A DNA stretch of 64,000 nt from Saccharothrix algeriensis (GCF_016907655.1 NZ_JAFBCL010000001.1:2576001-2640000); one strand, 5' to 3'; shown: positions 28,898 through 36,869, counted from the stretch's first letter. Translations and numbers: made by a program. Notes: generated by a model from the letters alone, not told the origin.

Positions 28898-30529
28898 ATG
28901 ACCACGACGGCCGCGCTCGCGGAAGAACTGCTCGACCTGATGTCCCGGCTCTCGCCGCTGGGCGCGACCACGTGGGGCCTGCCCGGTTACGACCACCTGC
29001 TGCCCGACCACCGGCTGGAAGCCGAGGAATCCGCGGGCGCCGCCGCCCGCCGGATCGCCGAGCGCGCCCGGGAACTGCCCGACGACGACGATCCGGTGAC
29101 CCGCGCGGTGATCGTCCAGCAGGCCGAATCGACCGTGGACCTGCTGGCCGCCCGATCGGTGGAGTACACCGTCACCGATTCCTTCTTCACACCGGCGGGC
29201 GAACTGCTCGCGATCCTGCCGATGACGGCGCCCGCCACCGAGGAGCAGGAGCGCGACTACCTGGCGCGGCTGGCCGGCGTCCCGGAGTTCCTGCGCGCGG
29301 TCGGCGAGCGGCAGGTCGCCGGCTCGGCGGCGGGCCGCACGCCGGTGCGGCACCTGGTGGCGGCGTGCGTCGCCCACCTGGACCGGTACCTGGCCGCCGA
29401 GGAGGACCCGTTCGCCCGGCCGGCCGGCGGCGCGGCGTTCACCGCCGAGCGGGACCGGCTGATCGCCGAGGGCGTGCGGCCGGCGTTCGCCGCCTACCGG
29501 GAGGTCGTCGCCGGGCTCGACGGGCGGCCGGCGGACCGGGCGGGGCTGTGCTGGCTGCCCGGCGGCGACACCGCCTACGCGGGCCTGGCGCGCGCGCAGA
29601 CCACCACGGACCGGACGCCGGAGGAGCTGCACCGGACCGGGCTGGAGGTGGTGGCCGCGCTCGCCGAGGAGTACGCCGAGCTGGGCGGGCGGGTGTTCGG
29701 CACGCGGGACACCGCCGAGGTCCTCGACCGGCTGCGCACCGACCCGGCGCTGCGCTGGGAGTCCGCGGACGAGCTGCTGGCCACCGCGCGCGAGGCCGTG
29801 GCGCGCGCCGAGGAGGCCGCGCCGCGCTGGTTCGGCGCGGTGCCGGACAAGCGGTGCGGGGTGGAGCCGGTGCCCGCCGTGGACGCGCCCGGCGCGCCGC
29901 TGGCCTTCTACGCGCCGCCGTCGATGGACGGGACGCGGCCGGGCACCTACTACGCCAACACCCACCGCGCGCGGGAGCGCTTCCGGTACCAGGCCGAGGC
30001 GATCGCCTTCCACGAGGCCGTGCCGGGGCACCACTTCCAGATCGCGCTGGCGCAGGGGCTGACCGGGCTGCCGGCGCTGCGCCGGGTCGCCACCGTCACC
30101 GGGTACCTGGAGGGCTGGGGCCTGTACTGCGAGCGGCTGGCCGACGAGATGGGCCTGTACTCCGACGACGTGGCGCGGCTGGGGATGCTGGCCATGGACT
30201 CGCTGCGCGCCGGGCGGCTGGTGGTCGACACCGGGCTGCACGCGCACGGCTGGAGCCGCGACCGGGCGATCGGCTACCTGCGGGACAACACGCCGCTGGC
30301 GCTGGTGGAGGTCGAGTCCGAGGTCGACCGCTACATCGCCGCGCCGGGGCAGGCCCTGGCGTACATGGTGGGGCGGCTGGAGATCCAGCGGGTGCGGGCG
30401 GAGGCGGAGCGCGCGCTGGGCGACCGGTTCGACATCCGGGCGTTCCACGACCTGGTGCTCGGCGGCGGGCCGCTGCCGCTGGCCGTGCTGGACGGGGTCG
30501 TGCGGGACTGGGTGGCCGCTCGGGCGTGA
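28898..30529 (+). CDS. DUF885 family zinc metallopeptidase-like protein
   Basis: 543 residues. All-helical DUF885 architecture with HEAVPGHH (about residues 371-378, zinc ligands) and EGWGLYCE (about 405-412, third ligand region). The family is related to M32/M3-like peptidases, but substrates are mostly unknown. No signal peptide is visible, so it is probably cytosolic. The preceding 53 bases include an AT-rich patch (CGTTATTTAGGCTAAG) suitable for its own promoter. Confidence 0.85.
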   Translation: MTTTAALAEELLDLMSRLSPLGATTWGLPGYDHLLPDHRLEAEESAGAAARRIAERARELPDDDDPVTRAVIVQQAESTVDLLAARSVEYTVTDSFFTPAGELLAILPMTAPATEEQERDYLARLAGVPEFLRAVGERQVAGSAAGRTPVRHLVAACVAHLDRYLAAEEDPFARPAGGAAFTAERDRLIAEGVRPAFAAYREVVAGLDGRPADRAGLCWLPGGDTAYAGLARAQTTTDRTPEELHRTGLEVVAALAEEYAELGGRVFGTRDTAEVLDRLRTDPALRWESADELLATAREAVARAEEAAPRWFGAVPDKRCGVEPVPAVDAPGAPLAFYAPPSMDGTRPGTYYANTHRARERFRYQAEAIAFHEAVPGHHFQIALAQGLTGLPALRRVATVTGYLEGWGLYCERLADEMGLYSDDVARLGMLAMDSLRAGRLVVDTGLHAHGWSRDRAIGYLRDNTPLALVEVESEVDRYIAAPGQALAYMVGRLEIQRVRAEAERALGDRFDIRAFHDLVLGGGPLPLAVLDGVVRDWVAARA

Positions 30530-30539
30530 CGCCGGGCCG

Positions 30540-30568
30540 GCGGGGTCCGGGGGCACCCCGGACCCCGC
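30540..30568 (+). terminator. Terminator hairpin after the DUF885 gene
   Basis: 13-bp perfect stem (540-552 with 556-568) with the 3-base loop GCA, starting 11 bases after the stop codon. Confidence 0.75.
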
Positions 30569-30656
30569 CGCCGGCGGCTCAGCGCGCGTTCCAGGGGCCC
30601 GGACGGGGCCGGCGCCGGCGACGTGCCCGAGCGCCGACAAACGCTCTTTCAGGGCA

Positions 30657-30713
30657 TTGACAGCTGGAACCGCTGAAATGTGAATAGCCATCACAAGTAG
30701 CCAGTGTTGGCTA
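30657..30713 (+). promoter_or_regulatory. Candidate promoter facing the tRNA/SagB cassette, with adjacent hairpin
   Basis: TTGACA (657-662), 18 bases, then TGAATA (681-686) resembles a housekeeping promoter on the plus strand. A 6-bp hairpin (TAGCCA at 698-703 with TGGCTA at 708-713) lies at its expected start region, and TAGCCA also occurs at 685-690. Another dyad, TCACTCG/CGAGTGA, follows at 734-752. No plus-strand gene is supported downstream, so transcription would run antisense to the tRNA. This is AT-rich DNA for this window. Confidence 0.35.
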
Positions 30714-30772
30714 ACTCCACCGCCCGTTCGTGATCACTCGACCGGCGAGTGACGACGAAGGTCGCGGTGCCG

Positions 30773-30846
30773 TGCCCCCGACGGGATTCGAACCCGTACT
30801 GTGACTCTTTTAAGGAGCCTGCCTCTACCGATTGGGCTACGGGGGC
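30773..30846 (-). tRNA. Class I tRNA with anticodon UAA (unusual)
   Basis: Read on the minus strand: 7-bp acceptor stem GCCCCCG/CGGGGGC with discriminator A; 3-bp D stem (GCC/GGC); 5-bp anticodon stem GGCTC/GAGTC with loop CTTAAAA, giving anticodon TAA; a short variable region (ACAGT); and 5-bp T stem ACGGG/CCCGT with loop TTCGAAT. No CCA is encoded. UAA reads UUA, normally decoded by a class II tRNA-Leu with a long variable arm (bldA in Streptomyces), and this molecule lacks that arm. The amino acid it carries cannot be inferred from structure. It lies 87 bases downstream of the SagB-type gene on the same strand. Confidence 0.85.
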
Positions 30847-30933
30847 AGCGTGGAGCCTAAGCCGTTACCGAGCGTTCGTGGGGCCGGTTCGGCACAAGTC
30901 CCCCGCACGGCTCAATGCGATCCGCTATTGCGC

Positions 30934-32004
30934 TCATTGAGGTAATGGACCCAGCACGCTCAACCCGAGTACGACTTCGTGATAAGCGTCACAGCCGAGA
31001 GCGACTTCGAGGAGTTCATCCCGCAATGCTGCGGTGAAGCCGATACCGAAACCCTGAGCGGTAGCCACCAGATATGCGGTTTGCGACAGGTGGCCGACGT
31101 CCATTTGCACGACCCGATAAGCCCGTGACGTGTCGTAACGCCACCTGGTCCGGTCGAGGACGGCGGTGTACGCGAGGACCAGCGGCGCCGGGCCGACCCA
31201 GTCCTGGCCGCCCGCCGCCTCCACCAGCTGCGCGGGCGACCACGCCACGCCCAGCGGCTCCAGCGCGTGCGCGAGCCCGTCGTAGTGGTGCCAGCCGTCG
31301 GGCAGCCCGTCGACGCCGCGCGCGTGCGCGTAGATCTCCACCGGGTGCCGCCCGCCGCCCGACGGGCTGGTCTTGAACACCGTGCCGGTGCGCCCGACCC
31401 GCGGCCGGGCCGGCGACGGGCCGCCCAGCACGCCGAGCAGCTCGCCCACCTGCCCCAGGTCCACCCGCCCCGGCCCGAACTCCCGGGTCGTGCGGCGGGA
31501 CAGCAGCACGTCCAGCAGGCCGCGCGAGCCCCAGGCCGGGTCCCGCGGCAGCGGCGGGAGCGGCACGGCCGGGCCGCCGAGCGCGCGGAACGGCGGGGGC
31601 GGCGGCTCCTGCGCCAGCTTCTCGTCCAGCAGGGCGTCGTGCTCGTCGGCGCGCTGGTACGGCGCGTCGGCCAGGGTGCGGGTGGCGAAGTGGAAGTGCC
31701 GCGCCGACGCGCCCCACGCGCCCCAGCCCGCGAGCACCCGGCGCTCCGCCTCGTGCTGCGGCGACCCCTCCACCAGCAGCACGCCGGCGTCGAGCAGCTC
31801 GTCCAGCACCCCGCGCAGCGCGGCCCGGTCGGCCTCGCCGAGGGGCGCGAGCAGCGCGTCCACGTCGGTGAACTCGGTGAACTTGCGGCACAGCAGCTCG
31901 GCCGTCTCGCTGATCGCGAACTGCCGGTGGTGGAGGTAGTCGTCCCACACCACCGCGCCGCCCTGGTAGTACAACGTCGCGTGCTCAGCGACCTTTACCC
32001 GCAC
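30934..32004 (-). CDS. SagB-type FMN-dependent oxidoreductase with N-terminal PqqD-like region
   Basis: 356 residues from GTG at 32004 (GAGGAG 8 bases upstream). Residues 1-80 look like a winged-helix RiPP-recognition module ('FAISETAELLCRKFTEFTDVDALL'). The nitroreductase/SagB domain follows with SRRTTREF (169-176, FMN binding) and TSPSGGGRHPVEIYA (212 on), the signature of SagB/ThcOx dehydrogenases that oxidise azolines or other peptide bonds. The start overlaps the ATP-grasp gene by 20 bases. No YcaO cyclase is present, so azole formation is not the obvious role. The last 200 bases are AT-richer, and a TTA codon (30943-30945) encodes the Leu four codons before the stop. Confidence 0.88.
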   Translation of the reverse strand: MRVKVAEHATLYYQGGAVVWDDYLHHRQFAISETAELLCRKFTEFTDVDALLAPLGEADRAALRGVLDELLDAGVLLVEGSPQHEAERRVLAGWGAWGASARHFHFATRTLADAPYQRADEHDALLDEKLAQEPPPPPFRALGGPAVPLPPLPRDPAWGSRGLLDVLLSRRTTREFGPGRVDLGQVGELLGVLGGPSPARPRVGRTGTVFKTSPSGGGRHPVEIYAHARGVDGLPDGWHHYDGLAHALEPLGVAWSPAQLVEAAGGQDWVGPAPLVLAYTAVLDRTRWRYDTSRAYRVVQMDVGHLSQTAYLVATAQGFGIGFTAALRDELLEVALGCDAYHEVVLGLSVLGPLPQ

Positions 32005-33103
32005 GGAGAAGCTCCTCGAAACGCGCCGCCACCCACTCGTGCACGGCGTCGGACACCCGCTCGTCCCGGGCCCGGTGCTCGAACCATCGCCAGTCGCAGT
32101 TGACGTTGACCTCGAGGAACACGTGGTCGCCGCCCGCGACGAGCAGGTCGAACGCCGCGACCTGCAACCGCCAGTGCCGCGCTAAGGCGAGCAGCCGGTC
32201 CGTCAGCCCGGCCGGCGCCTCCACCGGGGTGACCCGGACGGCCTCCGGGTCCACCCACAGCTGCGCCGGGTCGAGCTTGTCGACCTGGTAGGACAGCACC
32301 CGGTCGCCCACCACGAACACCCTCAGCTCGGTGTCCGACGGGACGTACTCCTGGACGATGACCGGCGCGGGCTCCGGGACGTCACCCGAGCGGCTGGTCT
32401 CCAGCGGGCGGGGGAACAGGCCGTGCTGCGTCCCCGGGCGCGGCTCCAGCAGGTGCCGACCGGTGGTCTTGACGATGCACCGCGCCCCGCCCGGCCTGGT
32501 GCGGCCCGGTCGGGTGGTGACGGCGGTGCGCGGGACGCGCAGCCCGAACGCGGACGCGTCGGACAGCTGCGTGAGCCGGTCCAGGTGGGAGCTGGACCGG
32601 GCGGGGTTGACGTGCGCCCAGTCGGCCCGGGTGGTCAGCCAGTTGGCGACCGAGCCCCACTGGTCCACGGCGTAGGCGGCGGCCAGGGTGCCCGGCTCGA
32701 CCTGGAGCGCGGCCAGCTCGAAGTGCCTGCGCCACACCAGCAGCGGGCGCAGCAGCCAGCGGTCCAGCTCCAGCAGGGGCGCTTCGGTGTAGACGGTGAG
32801 GGGCAGCTCGACGCAGCGGTCGGCGTCGATGCGGGCCATCCGGATGCCGCGCTCGGCCAGGGCGACCGAGAGCGCGTTCATCTCCATGTCGGCGGCGCGG
32901 GCGAGCACCAGCACGCAGGGCACGGGACCGCCGTCGCCCTCGTCGACCATCCCGAGGCGGTGCACCTGCTCCTGGAAGTCCAGGTTCCTGGCCGGTGACC
33001 GGAAGACGTAGTCCTGGCCTTGCAGCAGCAGCGGGGTGGGCCGGACGGGCCGGACGGCCTCGGGTGGGGGAACCAACTCGTTCCCCCACCCGGGAGCGGT
33101 CAT
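31985..33103 (-). CDS. ATP-grasp ligase (MvdD/RimK-like), putative peptide-modifying enzyme
   Basis: 372 residues. A pre-ATP-grasp domain (about 60-180, 'VLVLARAADMEMNALSVALAE') is followed by the nucleotide-binding region: IVKTTGRH (Lys212), QEYVPSDTELRVFVV (251-265), and the Mg-binding Asp319 and EVNVN (331-335). ATP-grasp ligases of this type make amide or ester bonds from carboxylates, for example in graspetides or in C-terminal or N-terminal amino-acid addition. Its start is 2 bases after the peptide gene's stop, so translation is probably coupled. No known graspetide subtype could be assigned. Confidence 0.88.
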   Translation of the reverse strand: MTAPGWGNELVPPPEAVRPVRPTPLLLQGQDYVFRSPARNLDFQEQVHRLGMVDEGDGGPVPCVLVLARAADMEMNALSVALAERGIRMARIDADRCVELPLTVYTEAPLLELDRWLLRPLLVWRRHFELAALQVEPGTLAAAYAVDQWGSVANWLTTRADWAHVNPARSSSHLDRLTQLSDASAFGLRVPRTAVTTRPGRTRPGGARCIVKTTGRHLLEPRPGTQHGLFPRPLETSRSGDVPEPAPVIVQEYVPSDTELRVFVVGDRVLSYQVDKLDPAQLWVDPEAVRVTPVEAPAGLTDRLLALARHWRLQVAAFDLLVAGGDHVFLEVNVNCDWRWFEHRARDERVSDAVHEWVAARFEELLRAGKGR

Positions 33104-33105
33104 GC

Positions 33106-33228
33106 TCAGTCGTCTTTCTTGCTTCGGAAAATCTTTCCGGCGGTGGCGTACTCGGCGGCGTACTCCGCCAGGGCACGGTCCTCGATCTCACCGCGGCGAA
33201 GCTGTGCGGCCAGCTCCTCAAGCGACAT
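33106..33228 (-). CDS. 40-residue peptide, candidate RiPP precursor or scaffold
   Basis: ATG at 33228 is chosen for the strong GGAGAGAGGTGA just upstream; an in-frame extension to 33312 has no such site. The peptide starts MSLEELAAQLRRGEIEDR, a helical leader-like stretch, continues with a doubled AEYA motif (residues 21-28), and ends AGKIFRSKKDD. The C-terminus combines Ser36, Lys37-Lys38 and Asp39-Asp40, residues that ATP-grasp ligases can join. It has no Cys and only one Thr. Position directly before the ATP-grasp gene supports a substrate role; a small regulatory or accessory role is the alternative. Confidence 0.75.
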   Translation of the reverse strand: MSLEELAAQLRRGEIEDRALAEYAAEYATAGKIFRSKKDD

Positions 33229-33281
33229 CGCGGTCACCTCTCTCCCCACTGGCGCGTCACACTTTTGGTGGCGCACCAGCA

Positions 33282-33312
33282 GTAGTCTCGGGTTCACGTT
33301 ACGCAATGTCAA
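33282..33312 (-). promoter_or_regulatory. Candidate promoter of the peptide/ATP-grasp/SagB cassette
   Basis: On the minus strand, TTGACA (33312-33307) and AGACTA (33288-33283) are separated by 18 bases, with about 55 bases from the -10 element to the peptide ATG. Just upstream a CCCATT/AATGGG-type dyad (about 33325-33345) could be an operator. Confidence 0.5.
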
Positions 33313-33425
33313 GGTGACTCGCTGCCCATTACTCCCATTGGGGGCTCAAGTTACGGCGCTGAGCCAGACGGGTGCTTGCGCGTGCCCGCCCGCGGCGACC
33401 GGTCGGCGCAGCGGGCGGGCCCCGT

Positions 33426-34751
33426 TCAGCTCTTGGTCGCGCGGTCGAACTCGGCCTTGGGGTCGTGGATCTGACCGAGCGCGACGATCTCCCGGCCCGA
33501 GAACAGCGCCTGCGTCCAGTCCACGAACACGCGGAACTTGCGGTTGACCGTGGGCATGAACATCACGTGGTAGCTGCGGTGCATGAACCAGGCGACGACG
33601 CCCTTGAACCGCAGGCCGAACACGTCGGCCACGCCCTTGTAGAGGCCCAGGCCGGCCACCGAGCCCAGGTACTTGTGGTAGTAGTCCTTCGGCTTGCGCC
33701 CGCGCAGCGCGGCCACGATGTTCTTGGCCAGCAGCTTCGACTGCCGGATCGCGTGCTGGGCGTTGGGCACGCAGGTCGCCGTCGGGTCGTCCTCGGTGCG
33801 CGAGAGGTCCGGCACGGCGGAGCAGTCGCCCGCCGCCCACACGCCCGGCAGGCCGACGACCTGCATGGCGGCGGTGCACTGCACCCGGCCGCGCGCGTCC
33901 AGCGGGAGGTCGGTGTTGCGCAGCATCGGGTTGGCCTTCATGCCGGCCGTCCAGATGATGGTGTCCGAGTCGAACTCGGTGCCGTCGTCCAGGACGACGT
34001 GGCCGCCCTCCATCGACTTGACCCGCGTGTCGAGGTAGCACTTGATGCCGCGCTTCTCCAGCTGCTCGACCGTGTAGACGCCGAGCCGGGCGCTGACCTC
34101 GGGCATGATCCGGCCGGTGGCCTCGACCAGCACCCAGTTCACGTCCTCCTGCTTGAGGCCCTCGTAGTAGCGCAGCGCGTAGCGCGTCATGTCCTCCAGC
34201 TCGGCCAGCGTCTCGATGCCCGCGAAGCCGCCGCCGATGACGACGAAGCTCAGCAGCCGCCTGCGCAGCTCCGGGTCGTCGGTGCTGGCCGCCTGGTCGA
34301 GCCGCGACAGCACGTGGTTGCGCAGGTAGATGGCCTCGCCGATGGTCTTCATGCCGATGCCGACCTCGGGCAGGCCGGGGATCGGCAGGGTGCGCGAGAT
34401 CGCGCCCAGGGCCGACACGAGCACGTCGTACTCGTACTCCGCGACGTGGCCGTCGGCCAGCTCGACCGTGACGGCCTTGCGGGCGTGCTCGATCTTCGTC
34501 GCGCGGCCGGTGACGACGTGGCAGCGCTTGAGGACCCGGCGCAGCGGCACGACGACGTGGCGCGGTTCGATGGAGCCGGCCGCCGCCTCGGGGAGGAACG
34601 GCTGGTAGGTCATGTGGGGCTGCGGGTCGATGACCGTGACCGACGCCTCACCGGAACGCAGCTTCTTCTGCAATCCCAGCGCGGTGTACATGCCGACGTA
34701 CCCACCGCCGACAATCACGATCCGTGTGGGTTGCGACTTCACAGCAGCCAT
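33426..34751 (-). CDS. ndh: Type II NADH:quinone oxidoreductase (NDH-2)
   Basis: 441 residues from ATG at 34751. Two Rossmann motifs: IVIVGGGYVGMYTALGL for FAD and 'FVVIGGGFAGIETLAEL' for NADH; AAGDCSAV and the quinone-site region 'ATCVPNAQHAIRQSK' are intact, followed by the amphipathic C-terminal membrane-binding part. It passes electrons from NADH to menaquinone without proton pumping. Stands alone, without respiratory genes next to it. Confidence 0.93.
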   Translation of the reverse strand: MAAVKSQPTRIVIVGGGYVGMYTALGLQKKLRSGEASVTVIDPQPHMTYQPFLPEAAAGSIEPRHVVVPLRRVLKRCHVVTGRATKIEHARKAVTVELADGHVAEYEYDVLVSALGAISRTLPIPGLPEVGIGMKTIGEAIYLRNHVLSRLDQAASTDDPELRRRLLSFVVIGGGFAGIETLAELEDMTRYALRYYEGLKQEDVNWVLVEATGRIMPEVSARLGVYTVEQLEKRGIKCYLDTRVKSMEGGHVVLDDGTEFDSDTIIWTAGMKANPMLRNTDLPLDARGRVQCTAAMQVVGLPGVWAAGDCSAVPDLSRTEDDPTATCVPNAQHAIRQSKLLAKNIVAALRGRKPKDYYHKYLGSVAGLGLYKGVADVFGLRFKGVVAWFMHRSYHVMFMPTVNRKFRVFVDWTQALFSGREIVALGQIHDPKAEFDRATKS

Positions 34752-34900
34752 ACGCCTATGGTCGCACCGGACCCGCGTTTCCGACGGCTTCGCAGGCCCC
34801 GTTGTGACCACGGTCGCCGGGTGATGAGGGACACGCAGCGCCCTGACCAGGGCCGAAAGTGCGGTAGTGGACGAAACTGCTGAGAGGAACGATCCAGATG

Positions 34901-34920
34901 CTCAGCCGGAGCTGAGTTTT
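34901..34920 (+). terminator. Small terminator-like hairpin with T-run
   Basis: CTCAGC-CGGA-GCTGAG followed by TTTT, oriented for plus-strand transcription, in the 182-base gap upstream of ndh. No plus-strand gene precedes it, so it may end an unannotated short transcript or be fortuitous. Confidence 0.4.
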
Positions 34921-34933
34921 CCGGCCCCTTTCC

Positions 34934-35443
34934 TCAGCCCCGCCGGCGCAGCAGCGCCACCGCCCCGGCCACCAGCCCGACCGCGCCCGCGACGCCGAGC
35001 ACCTCGACCACCGCGTCCGTTCGGCCGCCCGGCAGGAGGAGCACCAGCACCGCCAGGAGGAGTACCCCGGCTTGCACCAGCAGGAACCGGAGCGCCGGCG
35101 CGCGTAGCGCGTCCAGGTGAACGCGCGCGTGGGTCGGGATGAGCGCAGCGTAAGCGCACAGCAGGTGCAGGAGGTGCAGCAGCGCGACGAGCACCAGGAC
35201 GCCGGGCCGCACCGGCGCGCCGCCCTGCACCGCCATCGCCACGGCCGGGTAGCCGATGAGGAGCAGGACCGCGGCCGACGCCGGGATGGCGACCGTGATG
35301 CCGACCAGCGCCACGTACAGCGCCAACGGGGTGAAGCTCACCCCTTCGGCGTAGAGGACGGCGGCGACGGCCAGGCCGACGACCCCGACCGCGGCCCGCA
35401 ACACCCACCCGGGCACCCCGCCCCGCAACCGGACAGCCGTCAC
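34934..35443 (-). CDS. Hypothetical membrane protein, about five helices
   Basis: 169 residues from GTG at 35443. About five hydrophobic segments with short loops; the C-terminus ends in RRRG on the cytoplasmic side. No motif or family recognised. It follows the DUF58 gene after 106 bases on the same strand and could be the last member of that operon. Confidence 0.65.
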   Translation of the reverse strand: MTAVRLRGGVPGWVLRAAVGVVGLAVAAVLYAEGVSFTPLALYVALVGITVAIPASAAVLLLIGYPAVAMAVQGGAPVRPGVLVLVALLHLLHLLCAYAALIPTHARVHLDALRAPALRFLLVQAGVLLLAVLVLLLPGGRTDAVVEVLGVAGAVGLVAGAVALLRRRG

Positions 35444-35549
35444 CGGTCCACCCCGCTCCCGCTCGTCGCGCCCCGGTCGGCGGTGGGCTCGTCGCGGGTC
35501 GCCGACGACCCGGAGCGGGTCGCCGGGGCGCGGTGCGCGAGCGGGGCGG

Positions 35550-36869
35550 TCACCGGCGCCGCCCCGGCTTGGCCGCCTCGCGCAGCACGCCGGCGATCGC
35601 CGCGGCCTTCGCGTCCCACCGCACGACCGCCACCCCGTGCCGCCGCATCGCCTCCACCCGCACCTCGTGCTCCAGCTCCAGCACCCGCAGCGCCGCGGCG
35701 CCCCACGGCGCCTCCCGGTCCGGCCGCAGGCCCTCGGGCAGCACGTCGACCGCCAGCACCACGTTTCCCCTCCGCGCGGCGTGCACCGCCTGCTCCACGA
35801 CCTCGGCGTCCAGGAACGGCGACAGCACCACCACCAGCGCGCCCTGCGGCACCTGCTCCGGCCGCAGCACGGGCTTGTGCGCCCACCCCGCCGACCGCGC
35901 GCACGCCACCAGCTGGTTGCGCAGCCGCAGCAGCTGCCGCCGCCCGGTGCCCGCGCGCAGGCCCAGCAGCGGGCGCCCCAGGTGGACCAGGCTCACCCGG
36001 TCGCCCTGCCGCAGGTACCCGGCGCCCAGCGACGCCGCCGCGCGCACCGCCAGGTCGAGGCTGCCGCCGGGGCGCACCGTGCCCCGGTCGGCCACCGCCC
36101 AGTCGCCGACCTCGCGGCCCACGTCGAAGCGGGTGTCCAGGGCCAGCACCACGTCCGCGTCGGCCTCGGCGTGGTGCTCCCGGACGTGCAGCGACCCCGC
36201 CCGCAGCGAGACCCGCCAGTCGACCCGGCGCAACCGGTCGCCCGGCTGGAACGCCCGGATGTCGCGCAGCTCCACCGAGTCGCCCGGCCGCTGCGCCCGG
36301 TGCGCGCCCACCAGCCCCCTGGCCCGCGCGGGCAGCAGGCCGGAGGGCAGCTGGTGCACCGGGGGCAGGATCACGCGGCCCCGCTCGGGCGCGGACACCG
36401 GCCCGTGCACGAGCAGCCCGTCCGGGCCCGCGACGAGGTGGTCCGGGCGCAGGTCGACGCCCTCGCCCCACGCGTCGCGGCGCAGCTCGACCGCCACCGA
36501 CCGCACCGACGCGGGCAGCAGGTGCACCGGTCCCGCCCCCGGCCGCCCGACGGGCAGCCGGATCGCCAGGACCTCCGCGCCCACCCCCGGGTCGACGTCC
36601 ACGACGGACCCCGCCACGCCGACCTCGCCGGTGCGGGGCAGGCCGCGCACCCGCACGTCCGGCCGGCCGCCGACGGTGGTCACCAGGGCGACCAGCGTCG
36701 AGACCAGCAGGGGCGCGCCGAACAGCACCAGCTCCACCCGGTGGAACAGGCCGCCGGCCACGACCAGGCCCACGCCCAGCACCACGCCGCGCACCAGGGC
36801 GTCCGTCGGGTGCCAGTGCGCGCCCCGGCCGCCGGTCAGCGCGTCGCGGATGCGCTGCCCCCGGTTCAC
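35550..36869 (-). CDS. DUF58 domain protein (MoxR-associated, vWA-like)
   Basis: 439 residues from GTG overlapping the moxR stop (GTGA). Two N-terminal membrane helices, a beta-rich middle, then the DUF58 signature 'SVELRDIRAFQPGDRLRRVDWRVSLRAG' and a von Willebrand A-like domain (DADVVLALDTRFDVG, 'GALVVVLSPFLDAEVVEQAV'). In other bacteria DUF58 proteins work with MoxR ATPases as chaperone or assembly systems. Co-translation with MoxR supports this here. Confidence 0.9.
   Translation of the reverse strand: MNRGQRIRDALTGGRGAHWHPTDALVRGVVLGVGLVVAGGLFHRVELVLFGAPLLVSTLVALVTTVGGRPDVRVRGLPRTGEVGVAGSVVDVDPGVGAEVLAIRLPVGRPGAGPVHLLPASVRSVAVELRRDAWGEGVDLRPDHLVAGPDGLLVHGPVSAPERGRVILPPVHQLPSGLLPARARGLVGAHRAQRPGDSVELRDIRAFQPGDRLRRVDWRVSLRAGSLHVREHHAEADADVVLALDTRFDVGREVGDWAVADRGTVRPGGSLDLAVRAAASLGAGYLRQGDRVSLVHLGRPLLGLRAGTGRRQLLRLRNQLVACARSAGWAHKPVLRPEQVPQGALVVVLSPFLDAEVVEQAVHAARRGNVVLAVDVLPEGLRPDREAPWGAAALRVLELEHEVRVEAMRRHGVAVVRWDAKAAAIAGVLREAAKPGRRR

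Noticed and set aside
30749..30940. 63-residue plus-strand frame across the tRNA
   Set aside because: It is the complement of a well-formed tRNA and has no ribosome-binding site.
30934..32004. SagB gene as part of a thiazole/oxazole (TOMM) cluster
   Set aside because: No YcaO cyclodehydratase is encoded nearby, and the candidate peptide has no Cys and only one Ser and one Thr among its last fourteen residues.
33229..33312. 28-residue N-terminal extension of the small peptide
   Set aside because: No ribosome-binding site, and it would begin on the promoter -35 element; the ATG at 33228 has a strong one.
34867..35142. 91-residue plus-strand frame near the ndh promoter
   Set aside because: Mostly antisense to the membrane-protein gene, Pro/Arg-rich, and interrupted functionally by a terminator-like hairpin.
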